Positions 27,072 through 35,487 of a DNA stretch of 50,197 bases are shown here, in pieces. The notes beneath the pieces were generated by a model. The model saw nothing but the letters and a program-made list of their open reading frames with translations. It was not told where the DNA came from and did no database searches. Both the position numbers and the translations under genes were made by a program. The DNA comes from Clostridia bacterium (GTDB lineage: Bacteria > Bacillota > Clostridia > CAKSNL01 > HGM11501). Position 1 is the stretch's first letter; every line of letters begins with the position of its first letter. The stretch covers positions 1 through 50,197 of the forward strand of contig CAAFWO010000018.1 in assembly GCA_900766735.1 (NCBI GenBank), given 5' to 3'.

Positions 27072-28265
27072 ATGGGAATTTTCAATCCTTGCGACATACT
27101 TTTGCCCAAAAACGCAGACATGCATAAGTGGAGCGTCGTCGCGTGCGACCAGTACACATCGGAAAAAGAATACTGGGAGAAGATCGACAAAGAGGTCGGC
27201 TCTTCCCCCTCGACTCTTCGCCTAATTTTCCCCGAGGCATATCTTGATACGGTCGACTTTGATTCAAAGGTCAAAGAGATCAACGAAACGATGCAAAGCT
27301 ATCTCGATTCGGGAATTTTTTCGGAATACAAAAACGCGTTCGTTTTCGTTAAGCGAACCTTCCCGTCCGGCAAAGTCCGCCATGGGATAGTCGGCGCAGT
27401 CGACCTTGAAGAATACAACTATAAAAAGGACAGCACCTCCCGCATCCGCGCGACGGAGGCCACGGTCGAGGATCGCCTCCCTCCCCGCGTCGCGATCAGG
27501 CGTCACGCGCCTGTCGAGCTTCCGCATATATTGATGCTTATCGATGATAAAAAAGACTCGGTTATGGGTAAAATGAAATCTGAGCCGCCCAAAAAAATGC
27601 TCTATGATTTTGACCTGTCGGGAAACGGCGGCCACATAACGGGCTATTTAGCGGACGATAATGCCACTTTGATGAGCGCAATTGATTCTCTCGGCACCGA
27701 TCCCTTAATAGCGGTCGGCGACGGAAACCATTCTCTCGCCGCGGCAAAAAAGTGCTGGGAGGAATTAAAGCCCACTCTCACCGAGGAAGAAAAAAAGAAC
27801 CACCCGATGCGCTTTGCGCTCTGCGAGGTCGTGAACCTCTATGAAGATTCGCTCGTTTTCGAGCCGATCTACAGGGTCTTTTTCGGGTGCGACGTTGCCG
27901 CTCTTTTATCCGAACTTAAAAACACCGCCGGAAAATACAGCTATAATATTAAATGCGTGACCGGCGAAGGCGAAAAAACAGTTTCATTAAAATCCGACTG
28001 TCACATCGAATCCGGCGCGGTGACCGAATTTTTGGAGAAATACCAAAAAGAGCACGGCGGAAAGATCGACTACATTCACGGCGAGGACACGGCCGAGTCC
28101 ATGGGCCGATGCGACGGCAACATCGCCTTTATGGTGACCTGCCTTGAAAAAGGAGACCTCTTTAAAACGGTCAACACCTTCGGCCCGCTCCCGAAAAAAA
28201 CGTTTTCGATGGGCAATGCGAATGAAAAACGCTTCTATACCGAAGCGAGAAAGTTGGTACGATAA
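27072..28265 (+). CDS. DUF1015 domain-containing protein
   Basis: A 397-residue soluble protein that matches DUF1015 over its full length: N-terminal DILLPKNADMHKWSVVACDQYTSEKEYW, then TFPSGKVRHGIVGAVDLEEY, LIAVGDGNHSLAAAK near residue 215 and the C-terminal NTFGPLPKKTFSMGNANEKRFY. The family is widespread in anaerobes and its activity is uncharacterised as far as I know; the GDGNHS motif suggests a nucleotide- or metal-dependent fold. ACGGAGGTTAC precedes the ATG. The TAA is followed directly by the ATG of the methyltransferase, so they are coupled. Confidence 0.9.
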   Translation: MGIFNPCDILLPKNADMHKWSVVACDQYTSEKEYWEKIDKEVGSSPSTLRLIFPEAYLDTVDFDSKVKEINETMQSYLDSGIFSEYKNAFVFVKRTFPSGKVRHGIVGAVDLEEYNYKKDSTSRIRATEATVEDRLPPRVAIRRHAPVELPHILMLIDDKKDSVMGKMKSEPPKKMLYDFDLSGNGGHITGYLADDNATLMSAIDSLGTDPLIAVGDGNHSLAAAKKCWEELKPTLTEEEKKNHPMRFALCEVVNLYEDSLVFEPIYRVFFGCDVAALLSELKNTAGKYSYNIKCVTGEGEKTVSLKSDCHIESGAVTEFLEKYQKEHGGKIDYIHGEDTAESMGRCDGNIAFMVTCLEKGDLFKTVNTFGPLPKKTFSMGNANEKRFYTEARKLVR

Positions 28266-29114
28266 ATGAGCTATAAGCTTTTAGAGCAAATAAACCGCCT
28301 TTTCCCTCTCCCCGTTCACCCTTTTAACTTGCAGAACGACGGAGTTACGACCTATGCCAAGTGGCAGTATGAAAAGGGCGCGGACACGATCAAGTGTTAT
28401 TTGGATTCGCCTGTCGTTTCCTCCTCTGCGGATATGTTCAGCGGAAAATCCGTGCTCGACATCGGGTGCGGAGCGTGCGGAAAAACGATGTTTTACGGCA
28501 AGATGGGCGCGGAGCACATCACCGGAATGGACATTGTGCCCGAATACGAAAAAGAAGCCTATGACCTGGCAAAAGAGCTCGGTCTTTCGGACAAATTCAC
28601 CTTCGTTTTGGGGGACGCGGCGAAGACCGATTTTCGCGATGAAAGCTTTGACGTTATCATTATGAACGACGCGATGGAGCATGTTGCAGAGCCCGAGAAG
28701 GTTTTAGCGGAGGCTTACCGCATATTAAAAAAGGGCGGAAGGCTTTATGTGAACTTTCCGCCGTACAATCACCCATTCGGGGCACATTTGAGCGACGTTA
28801 TCGGCATCCCCTGGGTTCACTGTTTCTTCTCGGAAAAGACGCTTATTGCCGCCTATAAGGATCTTGTGTCCGATAAGCCGGACGGTGATGCGCGAATCCA
28901 CTTCAGAATCTCAAAAGATGAAAACGGAAAAGAATATTTTTCCTATATCAACAAGATGACGATAAAGCGGTTTAAGAAGATCAAGGCAAATTCGCCGTTT
29001 AACGTTATTTATTATGCGGAGATTCCGCTTCGCGGCTTTTTGACGCCGCTTGCAAGACTGCCGTTCTTTAAGGAATTTTTCGTCAAAATGGCTGTCTGCA
29101 TCTTCGAAAAATAA
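28266..29114 (+). CDS. Class I SAM-dependent methyltransferase
   Basis: A 282-residue protein with the Rossmann-type SAM motifs: I VLDIGCGACGKTM (near residue 60), II GMDIVPEY, post-II VLGDAAKTDF and the DAMEHVAEPEKVL segment typical of the UbiE/Coq5-like group. The acceptor substrate cannot be predicted. The C-terminus is basic and partly hydrophobic (FNVIYYAEIPLRGFLTPLA). It starts immediately after the DUF1015 stop with no separate SD of note. Confidence 0.85.
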   Translation: MSYKLLEQINRLFPLPVHPFNLQNDGVTTYAKWQYEKGADTIKCYLDSPVVSSSADMFSGKSVLDIGCGACGKTMFYGKMGAEHITGMDIVPEYEKEAYDLAKELGLSDKFTFVLGDAAKTDFRDESFDVIIMNDAMEHVAEPEKVLAEAYRILKKGGRLYVNFPPYNHPFGAHLSDVIGIPWVHCFFSEKTLIAAYKDLVSDKPDGDARIHFRISKDENGKEYFSYINKMTIKRFKKIKANSPFNVIYYAEIPLRGFLTPLARLPFFKEFFVKMAVCIFEK

Positions 29115-29130
29115 TATAAAGAATAAAAGC

Positions 29131-29168
29131 TCACTTCCCGAATATATTTTAACGGGAAGTGATTTTTT
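29131..29168 (+). terminator. Terminator-like hairpin overlapping the SD of the deacetylase gene
   Basis: TCACTTCCCG and CGGGAAGTGA form a perfect 10-bp stem with a 12-base AT loop, followed by TTTTTT and then the deacetylase ATG. It is a good intrinsic terminator for the folA-methyltransferase unit. The GGGAAGTGA arm is also the only SD-like sequence for the next gene. Confidence 0.75.
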
Positions 29169-29918
29169 ATGAAAATATATGTTCTTGACAAATACAAGGC
29201 TGTCTTTTTGGTTTCCGTTATCGTTTCGGCGGCGGCATTTTTCATTTACTGCCTCACCCCGTCGGCAAATGAGGAGCGCCTTTTGCCGATCTATTCGGTC
29301 GAAACGGAGGAAAAGGCCGTCGCCGTAACATTTGATTCAGCCTGGACGGCCGAGGATATTTCGTCAATTGCAAAAACTCTTGACAGTTACGGGTGCAGGG
29401 CGACATTTTTTGTCGTCGGCACATGGGCTGAAAAGAACCCTGACGCTGTGCGCCTTTTATCAGACCGCGGGCACGAGATCGCCGGCCATTCTTATGACCA
29501 CGCGCATTACAACAATCTCACCGAATCCGAGCTTATGGCGGACATGGCAAAGTGCGACGCCGCGATAAAAAAAATCACCGGCAAAAATGTTCCGCTCTTC
29601 CGCTCCCCATACGGCGAATACAACAACACGGTCGTGCGCGCGGCAAACGAAAGCGGAAGGTATCTTATTCAGTGGGACGCAGATTCTCTTGACTGGAAGG
29701 ACCTTTCAGAGGGCGAAATAATAAACCGTGTTATGAAAAAGGTTAAAAACGGCTCAATCATTTTGCTCCACAACGGAACGAAAAACACCGCCTCCGCCCT
29801 CCCGAAGCTGCTTGACAAACTAAAAAGCGAGGGCTATAGCTTTAAGAGCGTCGGCGAGCTTATTTACCGCGACAATTATAAGATAAATTCCGAGGGCAGA
29901 CAGATCAAACTGAAATGA
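29169..29918 (+). CDS. Polysaccharide deacetylase family protein (carbohydrate esterase 4)
   Basis: A 249-residue protein with a membrane anchor at about 10-32 and a NodB/CE4 domain. The motifs are TFDSAW (motif 1; Ser where Asp is usual, as in sporulation deacetylases of the PdaB group), HSYDHAHY (motif 2, His metal ligands), RSPYGEYNN (motif 3), WDADSLDW (motif 4) and ILLHNG (motif 5). It probably removes N-acetyl groups from peptidoglycan or another amino-sugar polymer outside the membrane. It is convergent with the sigG fragment and shares its terminator. The SD is inside the upstream hairpin. Confidence 0.88.
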   Translation: MKIYVLDKYKAVFLVSVIVSAAAFFIYCLTPSANEERLLPIYSVETEEKAVAVTFDSAWTAEDISSIAKTLDSYGCRATFFVVGTWAEKNPDAVRLLSDRGHEIAGHSYDHAHYNNLTESELMADMAKCDAAIKKITGKNVPLFRSPYGEYNNTVVRAANESGRYLIQWDADSLDWKDLSEGEIINRVMKKVKNGSIILLHNGTKNTASALPKLLDKLKSEGYSFKSVGELIYRDNYKINSEGRQIKLK

Positions 29919-29947
29919 AAATCAGGCGGATGAACCGCCTGATTTTC
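29917..29947. terminator. Bidirectional terminator between deacetylase and sigG
   Basis: GAAAATCAGGCGG and CCGCCTGATTTTC form a perfect 13-bp stem around a 5-base loop, with T-rich arms for both directions. Both stop codons lie in it. Confidence 0.85.
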
Positions 29948-30437
29948 ATATATTTTTCTTCATTGAGTCTATCGCGCTTTTTTCAAGGCGCGAGACCTGA
30001 GCCTGGCTGATGCCTACCTCGTCGGCGACCTCCATCTGCGTTTTGCCCTCAAAAAATCTCAGCTTGACTATCCGTCTTTCCCTCTCGCCGAGTTTTTTTA
30101 TTGCCTCGGAAAGTGCGATAGAGTCCGTCCAGTTCGCGTCCGTATTCTTTTCGTCGGATATTTGATCCATGACGAACACCGCGTCCGCCCCGTCGTGATA
30201 CACCGGATCAAAAAGCGATATAGGATCAGATATGGCGTCCAGCGCGGTATCAATATCTTTTTTGTCGACGCCGAGAACCTTTGCGATCTCCTCGTTTGTG
30301 ACCTCGGACTGTTTTTCGTTTGAAAGCCGCTCGCGCGCCGCGATCGCCTTATACGCCAAGTCCCTTACAGAGCGGCTCACGCGTATCGTGTTATAATCCC
30401 TTAAATACCTTCTCATTTCTCCGATTATCATCGGAAT
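29946..30437 (-). pseudogene. sigG: RNA polymerase sporulation sigma factor SigG, 5'-truncated (regions 3 and 4 only)
   Basis: The visible 161 residues from MIIGEMRRYLRD onward match SigG closely: VSRSVRDLAYKAI, LDAISDPISLFDPVYHDGADAVFVMDQISDEKN, and region 4 with KLRFFEGKTQMEVADEVGISQAQVSRLEKSAI. Full SigG has about 257 residues; the N-terminal ~100, with region 2 that binds core polymerase and the -10 element, are missing. Homology stops one or two codons before Met-Ile-Ile (FIP instead of the usual YAVP); upstream in frame come about 17 unrelated codons, then the terminator hairpin and stop codon of the neighbouring gene. There is no SD before the ATG at 30431. This is a broken gene or an assembly junction. 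Confidence 0.82.
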
Positions 30438-30449
30438 GAACGCACAAAG

Positions 30450-30480
30450 ACGAAAAGCAGGCCTAAAGCCTGCTTTTCGT
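30450..30480 (-). terminator. Hairpin after the discoidin protein A gene
   Basis: ACGAAAAGCAGGC and GCCTGCTTTTCGT form a perfect 13-bp stem with a 5-base loop, starting directly at the stop codon. The T-run is mostly inside the stem, so termination strength is uncertain. Confidence 0.6.
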
Positions 30481-32411
30481 TATTTTTCTATGCTTTCTAT
30501 CGTTATGGTCTGGGTCGCTCCGTCCCATGTGACATTATAGCCAAGATGCTCGGACACAAACCTTAACGGGATAAATGTGCGCGATTCTGTTATCACCGGG
30601 GGCGCTAAAAGAGGATAGCGCACCTTTCCGTATCTTCCGGTCGTCACATTGACGTTTTTGTTGTAGATCTGAAATTCGATCTTTGTTACGCCCTTGTTAA
30701 CGGTAACCGTTTTATCTTCTCCGTTCCAGCTGACAGTCGCTCCCATTTCCTCAAGCAACCCGCGAAGAGGAATCAGTGTACTTCCGTTTCTGATATAAGG
30801 CGCAACGTCGATCTCCTTTTCGGTTATCTCACTGCCCTTCTGAACGGTGATTGACTTTTTGCCGACCGAAAGAACATATTTTCCCTTTTCAGCCTCGCCC
30901 TCTGCCTCCTTTGCCTTCTTTGTCTGAAGGAAGGTTATTTCGGCCGCCGCGCAGTGAACATTCGCCTCGATTACTTCAAACATAACATATCTGCACATCG
31001 TCTCGGGAAACACAACTCTTTTTACGGAGAAATCAAGGTTAAAGGTCTTACCGTCAACGATCTTTGTCAAATCATTCTTATCGTTTCCGGCATAGACGTT
31101 GAACTTTAACCAGTGTCCCTTGATATCGTCCTGTCTTGGAGTGTATTCAAAGCCGGATATAACATGCTCAGAGTTCATATCTACGGTAAGATCATAGGGC
31201 GGATTATCGCCGGGCTTTTCGTGCCAATATGAATCCGTTCTCCCATCAAACGCAAGGAGACCCAAATTGTTGTTCCAAACCGAGGTTGCTTCTGTTAGAA
31301 ATTCCGCGCTGTCAATTCTGTAAATCGCGTTTTCCTTTTTATATTCGGTATAGCCGGAAAGCTTAACCGTATCATAATCCTTTTGCTTATTTATAAGGTC
31401 GAACTCGCCCATTGTACCGTAGGAATTCATTGAATTGAGCACAATCAGCTTGATTTTCTTAACGGCGACATTAACATCGAACGTATTGATCTTCACATTG
31501 CTGTTCGCGGCCATCGTGTTTTTTTCAAGAAGGACATAAGTATCCGATCCGTCCGAGCCGTATATCTCATATTCCAGAATCCAGCCGGACTTTGATACAG
31601 TGTTCTGACGGGGCGTGTATACCCAACCTGAAACAACCTTTTCCTCGGGGAGCGTTATTTCGATCGTATAAGGCGGTTTATCCCTGTCCGAGCTGTCATT
31701 ATCGTTATAATTCGTGTGCCAGGTCGTAACCGGATCCCCGTCAAACGCGTTGGTGATGGGACTGCTCGGTTTTTCGCTCGAAGCCGTAACCTTCCACTTT
31801 GACTTGCCGAGAACATAGATCGCATTTTCCTCTTCCTCGATGCGTTTTTTCTCGATTTCAGCCTCAAGATCTTTGGGCGCGATTTCCTTATAGTCCTTCT
31901 TTGACTTTACAAGGTCAAACTCCGCCATTGTTGCATAACCGTTAACACCGGAAATAACCTCAAGTTTCAGCTTTTTAGCCTTTATATTATATTTGAAATC
32001 AACCGTCTTCACAGTGTCGTCATTTTCAAAAGTGCCTTCGTATATCTTGGCATATTCGTCGTTATCGCCGGACGCTGCATATAATGCATACTCCAAAAAT
32101 CTGCCGGAGGGCGATTTTTCGTTCTGTCTCGGCGTGTATGCAAAACCCGAAACCACAGTTACCGCAGGAAGCGTTATCTCTATGAAATAGGGCATCGGGT
32201 CTCTTTCGTTCTGCCCGTCTTCCTTTACCTCATAATTTGAGTGCCAGAAGGTCGTAAGATCATCGTCAAACGCTCTGCCAATGGGGGTCTTTTCACTCGT
32301 TGCGGTGACTTTCCATTCGGTTTTTCCTCCCACATAGTCATTTTCGGCAAAGGCGGTGAAGCACCCTGCGGCAAGAAAAACGGAAAGTGCCAAAGAAATT
32401 ATTTTTTTCAT
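30480..32411 (-). CDS. Secreted protein A2: three discoidin (F5/8 type C-like) domains and a C-terminal stalk domain
   Basis: A 643-residue exported protein: signal peptide 1-22, three repeats of a carbohydrate-binding-like beta-sandwich (about 28-175, 200-345 and 362-500) and a copper-amine-oxidase-N-like stalk domain (about 535-643, with NGSTLIPLRGLLEEMGA and ESRTFIPLRFVSEHLGY). Repeats 1 and 2 begin WKVTA(T/S)SEK and contain WH(S/T)NY; all three contain the motif SGxxYTPRQ. Discoidin-like modules bind glycans or cell-surface components. No catalytic domain is visible. AAGGAGGGG precedes the ATG. It starts 12 bp after the GH-like gene, so the two are co-expressed. The 39033-41603 gene is a longer paralogue in the same position of the second cassette. 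Confidence 0.82.
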   Translation of the reverse strand: MKKIISLALSVFLAAGCFTAFAENDYVGGKTEWKVTATSEKTPIGRAFDDDLTTFWHSNYEVKEDGQNERDPMPYFIEITLPAVTVVSGFAYTPRQNEKSPSGRFLEYALYAASGDNDEYAKIYEGTFENDDTVKTVDFKYNIKAKKLKLEVISGVNGYATMAEFDLVKSKKDYKEIAPKDLEAEIEKKRIEEEENAIYVLGKSKWKVTASSEKPSSPITNAFDGDPVTTWHTNYNDNDSSDRDKPPYTIEITLPEEKVVSGWVYTPRQNTVSKSGWILEYEIYGSDGSDTYVLLEKNTMAANSNVKINTFDVNVAVKKIKLIVLNSMNSYGTMGEFDLINKQKDYDTVKLSGYTEYKKENAIYRIDSAEFLTEATSVWNNNLGLLAFDGRTDSYWHEKPGDNPPYDLTVDMNSEHVISGFEYTPRQDDIKGHWLKFNVYAGNDKNDLTKIVDGKTFNLDFSVKRVVFPETMCRYVMFEVIEANVHCAAAEITFLQTKKAKEAEGEAEKGKYVLSVGKKSITVQKGSEITEKEIDVAPYIRNGSTLIPLRGLLEEMGATVSWNGEDKTVTVNKGVTKIEFQIYNKNVNVTTGRYGKVRYPLLAPPVITESRTFIPLRFVSEHLGYNVTWDGATQTITIESIEK

Positions 32412-32423
32412 TCTAACCCCTCC

Positions 32424-35186
32424 TTAACCAAGATGTGCGCGGACACGCTCAATCAGTGCGCTGTCCTTCGTGTACTTCGTTATCTGGAAAACGCCGTCTC
32501 CCATATCGAAAACATTGAGTCCAAACATTTCGGAAATATATGTCACCGGGACATAGATTATTCCGTCGATCGCCGTCACAGGATTGGAAAGCACGGTGTC
32601 CTTTCCGTTTATCGCGCCGGAAAGCGAACCCAAAACGGTATATGTCCATCTGTAGTCGGTTATCTTGGTATCTTCAAGATCGTGGCTTGTTACAAAGAGC
32701 ATATTGTCCTGCGCGTCGTACTCGACCTTTGTTTTGCCGTAGCCCAGAATGTCGGAAAGCGAGTCTGCCGGAATGTAGAGCGTGCCGTTCATCATTACGG
32801 GGAGCACCCTCGTATCGGCCTCATAGACCTTCATCTTCGCGCCTGAAACGATCATCTTGCCTTTTCCCGCGCCGATTACAGTCGTTCCGGCAAGGTTGTC
32901 TTTGTCGTTTCCTTCAATCGCGGTCTGCGCAATCTCGGTATATACATAGTTGAATCTTCCCATCGGTGCAACCGAGCCGTCCGCATAGAAGCGGACAAGA
33001 TCGCCCTTGCAGTCAACAGAATCGGTCCATTTGAATTCAAGGTCGGCTGTTTCTGTCTCTCCCAATAAAGCTCTCGGGATCTTAACTACCAATGTATTTC
33101 CGGAAACCTTATAGTCGACCGTTCCTATCTCCTGCCACGAATAGTCTTTTCCCATGTTCTTGGAAAGCTTGCCCGTTCCGGTCACATTAACGGTATACTC
33201 ATAGCCCTCCCAGCCGGTTGCATAGTTCCTGTCCGCGTTGATATAAAGGTTCATCCAGCCGGGTGTTCCCTCTTTAATGTCGTTCACGGTCTTAACATAG
33301 AAATAGAAATTCTCGCTGTCGCGCGATACCTTTGCGCGGGAAATCGAGTTATTGACATTCGTGGTGTAGTGAATCTTTTTCTTCGTGTCCTTATCACAGT
33401 AACCGTAGGAATCTCTTTCGTAATTATCATAATCATTGATAAATTCCGGCGTAACCGTATCCCACTGTGACGCGTCGCCGTTTAAGTCGATCGTCTTTTC
33501 CTCGCCGGCAACCGGAGCGGGGCGCGTGCCCTTATACTTTCTCACGAAGTCGACAAGCATGGCATAGCTTATATCCTTAAGGTCGCCCATCGTCGGCTCG
33601 ATATCGCGGCTTCCTCTGTTATCATATGTATCGACAAATGCGTTTTCAACACCGGAATATACCTGCTGTCTTCCGGCTGTCCACTCGTTCCAGCCATCGA
33701 TAAATACAAATCTCGGATCTGAATCGAGCACTCTTGACTGCTGTTCGCGGAAGAACCAGTTATGAAGATATGCCTTTTCCGAAAGGTCCTCTCCGAACGC
33801 CTCGGCATAGCTTCTGCCCTTTGTGTAAGGATCGGAGAATACGCCCGTCGTGCTGACGCCCCAGACGATGGATTCGTTCACCGCAAGTCCTAAAGACATA
33901 AACTCAGGTCTCCCGGTCGTTTCATCAACACTGTAGGCATACTGCGGATAGTTATCGAGCCACTGAAGCTCGTCATCCCTCTTCTGTCCGCCTGTCTGCT
34001 CGCCGGTGTCCCCGGGCTTAACGCCGGACACCCTCGCGCCCGATTTTCTCATCGTGAAGAAGTTAAACGCCTCTTTTGTGAGCGCAACGTCAACCGGATC
34101 GTTGGGACTGTCGGGCTGATCCACATATGCGCTGTCCGCAATTATAAAGGGCTTTCCGTCCCAGTAGAACCAGAGGTCGGAATATTCTCCGTCTCGGAAT
34201 ATCTCTTCATACAGGAACTTGATGCCTTCAACTCTTCCCGATTTCCATGATGCGAAAAAGCTTATCTTGGGAGTGTTGACCCCGGACTCTCTCGCGTCGC
34301 GCCAAGCCTTGTAGTGCACATTTAAAGCCTCATAATATGCGCTCGGCCCGTTCGTGTTATCGAAAAATACAACATCGACCCCGGCGTTTGCCAAAAGCAC
34401 CGCCTGTTTTCTGTATACCCAGTAATCCGTCGAATCATAGAATCCGAAAACCGGCTCGTTCCAGAAAAAATTCCCGTTAAGATCCCAAGCCTCGTGCATA
34501 TAGTTTCCTTCGGCGTCCGGATGCTCCTCAACAACCTTCCACGGAAGGTATGCCGTGGCATTTTCGCTTTTCCCGTGCCAATTCCAGAAAAACATTCCGA
34601 CATAGCGGTCGCCCTTTAGCGAGCCTGTCTCTTCAAAGTCCGCAACGCTTTGACCCAGACTGTCCGTCGCCGCCCAGGTATCCGCATAGTTATCTATGAT
34701 CGCGGAATCGGGCACGGGGACATAGGCCGGGACCTCCTCATCAGAGAAAATTATCTTATAAACCTCTGCATAGTGCTGTGTCACGGCACCGGAGGTAAAT
34801 TGTGCTACGAAGTAAACATCGTGAGCGCCCTTCATCTCCTTTAAGTTGGCCGAAAAGGTGTTCTCGCCCAGCTCATCAAACTTAACATAGCCCAAAAACT
34901 CACCGGCTCCGTTCGGCGAATCGGTTCTGACCTGGAAAATCTCACAGTTATTGCTCCTGAAAAAGCTTTTCCCTTCAAGCTTTACTGACTTTATTCCCGT
35001 TAAGTCAACGCCCTTGATGCCGAAATACTGCCCGTGTGATAAGCCCGTAAGCTTTCCTCCTTCCGCTTTTACTGCGCCGGACGAGATAACGTCGGCCGGC
35101 AGATACGTCTTTTTATCTGCCGCGGCCGCCGTGAAAAGCGACAGCGTCATCAGAAGTGCCAGTAAAATGCAAGTTAATCTTTTCAT
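32424..35186 (-). CDS. Secreted GH-like protein A1 (TIM-barrel hydrolase, GH71/GH99-like) with CBM9-like and stalk domains
   Basis: A 920-residue exported protein. Signal peptide 1-22 (MKRLTCILLALLMTLSLFTA), a jelly-roll carbohydrate-binding-like domain to about 145, then a large catalytic-type domain (about 165-560). Its acidic motifs are VFFDNTNGPSAYY and FIDGWNEW, in the style of GH-A clan/GH71-GH99 endo-acting enzymes. A CBM9-like domain follows (near 570-750, SRDSENFYFYV then NLYINADRN), and a stalk region (near 765-920, NGTLYIPADSLSDILGYG). The family is not one I can name with certainty; the substrate is unknown. The ATG at 35186 has AAAGGAGG 7 bp upstream. It shares ADFEETG, KYKGTRPAPVA and GRFNY(V/L)YT with the paralogue at 41616-44402. 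Confidence 0.75.
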   Translation of the reverse strand: MKRLTCILLALLMTLSLFTAAAADKKTYLPADVISSGAVKAEGGKLTGLSHGQYFGIKGVDLTGIKSVKLEGKSFFRSNNCEIFQVRTDSPNGAGEFLGYVKFDELGENTFSANLKEMKGAHDVYFVAQFTSGAVTQHYAEVYKIIFSDEEVPAYVPVPDSAIIDNYADTWAATDSLGQSVADFEETGSLKGDRYVGMFFWNWHGKSENATAYLPWKVVEEHPDAEGNYMHEAWDLNGNFFWNEPVFGFYDSTDYWVYRKQAVLLANAGVDVVFFDNTNGPSAYYEALNVHYKAWRDARESGVNTPKISFFASWKSGRVEGIKFLYEEIFRDGEYSDLWFYWDGKPFIIADSAYVDQPDSPNDPVDVALTKEAFNFFTMRKSGARVSGVKPGDTGEQTGGQKRDDELQWLDNYPQYAYSVDETTGRPEFMSLGLAVNESIVWGVSTTGVFSDPYTKGRSYAEAFGEDLSEKAYLHNWFFREQQSRVLDSDPRFVFIDGWNEWTAGRQQVYSGVENAFVDTYDNRGSRDIEPTMGDLKDISYAMLVDFVRKYKGTRPAPVAGEEKTIDLNGDASQWDTVTPEFINDYDNYERDSYGYCDKDTKKKIHYTTNVNNSISRAKVSRDSENFYFYVKTVNDIKEGTPGWMNLYINADRNYATGWEGYEYTVNVTGTGKLSKNMGKDYSWQEIGTVDYKVSGNTLVVKIPRALLGETETADLEFKWTDSVDCKGDLVRFYADGSVAPMGRFNYVYTEIAQTAIEGNDKDNLAGTTVIGAGKGKMIVSGAKMKVYEADTRVLPVMMNGTLYIPADSLSDILGYGKTKVEYDAQDNMLFVTSHDLEDTKITDYRWTYTVLGSLSGAINGKDTVLSNPVTAIDGIIYVPVTYISEMFGLNVFDMGDGVFQITKYTKDSALIERVRAHLG

Positions 35187-35291
35187 ATATATCCTCCTTT
35201 GAATTGTCCTTGATATTATTTTATCACATATTTTTATCATCTTCCTTAACTTTTTTGACTCGGGAATTAAATTTTCTTTATTTTTTTGCTC

Positions 35292-35319
35292 TTGACTTTT
35301 TTTCATAAATCTGTATAAT
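35292..35319 (+). promoter_or_regulatory. Sigma-A promoter of the riboswitch-oadB-metYA unit
   Basis: TTGACT (35292-35297) and TATAAT (35314-35319) are separated by 16 bp. The expected start near 35326 is a few bases before the riboswitch P1 stem, which supports both calls. Confidence 0.8.
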
Positions 35320-35330
35320 TAATAATATGA

Positions 35331-35420
35331 TTAAAGGGAGTAGCTAACGGGCTAAACGCCCGTTTCATCGGCGTCATTACGGCTTAATGCCCGCTTATGA
35401 ATTAAAAAGCAAGACTTTTA
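35331..35420 (+). ncRNA. yybP-ykoY family manganese riboswitch
   Basis: The leader has the hallmarks of this class: 5' TAAAGGGAGTAGC and 3' GCAAGACTTTTA, whose outer parts pair as P1 (UAAAGG with CUUUUA). P2 is AACGGGC/GCCCGTT, a following stem pairs GGCGTCATTA with TAATGCC, and a last small hairpin pairs GCTT with AAGC before AAGAC. Order and spacing match known members such as the Bacillus yybP leader (GGGGAGTAGC ... AGCAAGACC). In characterised members Mn2+ binding to the loops stabilises P1. The 3' P1 strand is also the first strand of the terminator stem, so ligand binding should allow read-through. The family usually controls Mn2+ exporters such as MntP or TerC-like proteins; here it precedes oadB. 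Confidence 0.8.
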
Positions 35421-35454
35421 TCAGAATAGAACTATTCTGATAAAAGTCTTTTTT
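35411..35454 (+). terminator. Terminator/expression platform of the riboswitch
   Basis: AAGACTTTTATCAGAATAG and its complement form a perfect 19-bp stem with an AA loop, followed by TTTT. The left arm includes the 3' strand of riboswitch P1 (35415-35420), so the two structures are mutually exclusive. Confidence 0.88.
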
Positions 35455-35487
35455 ATAAAACATTTCACTTTCAAGGGGGATTTTCAA

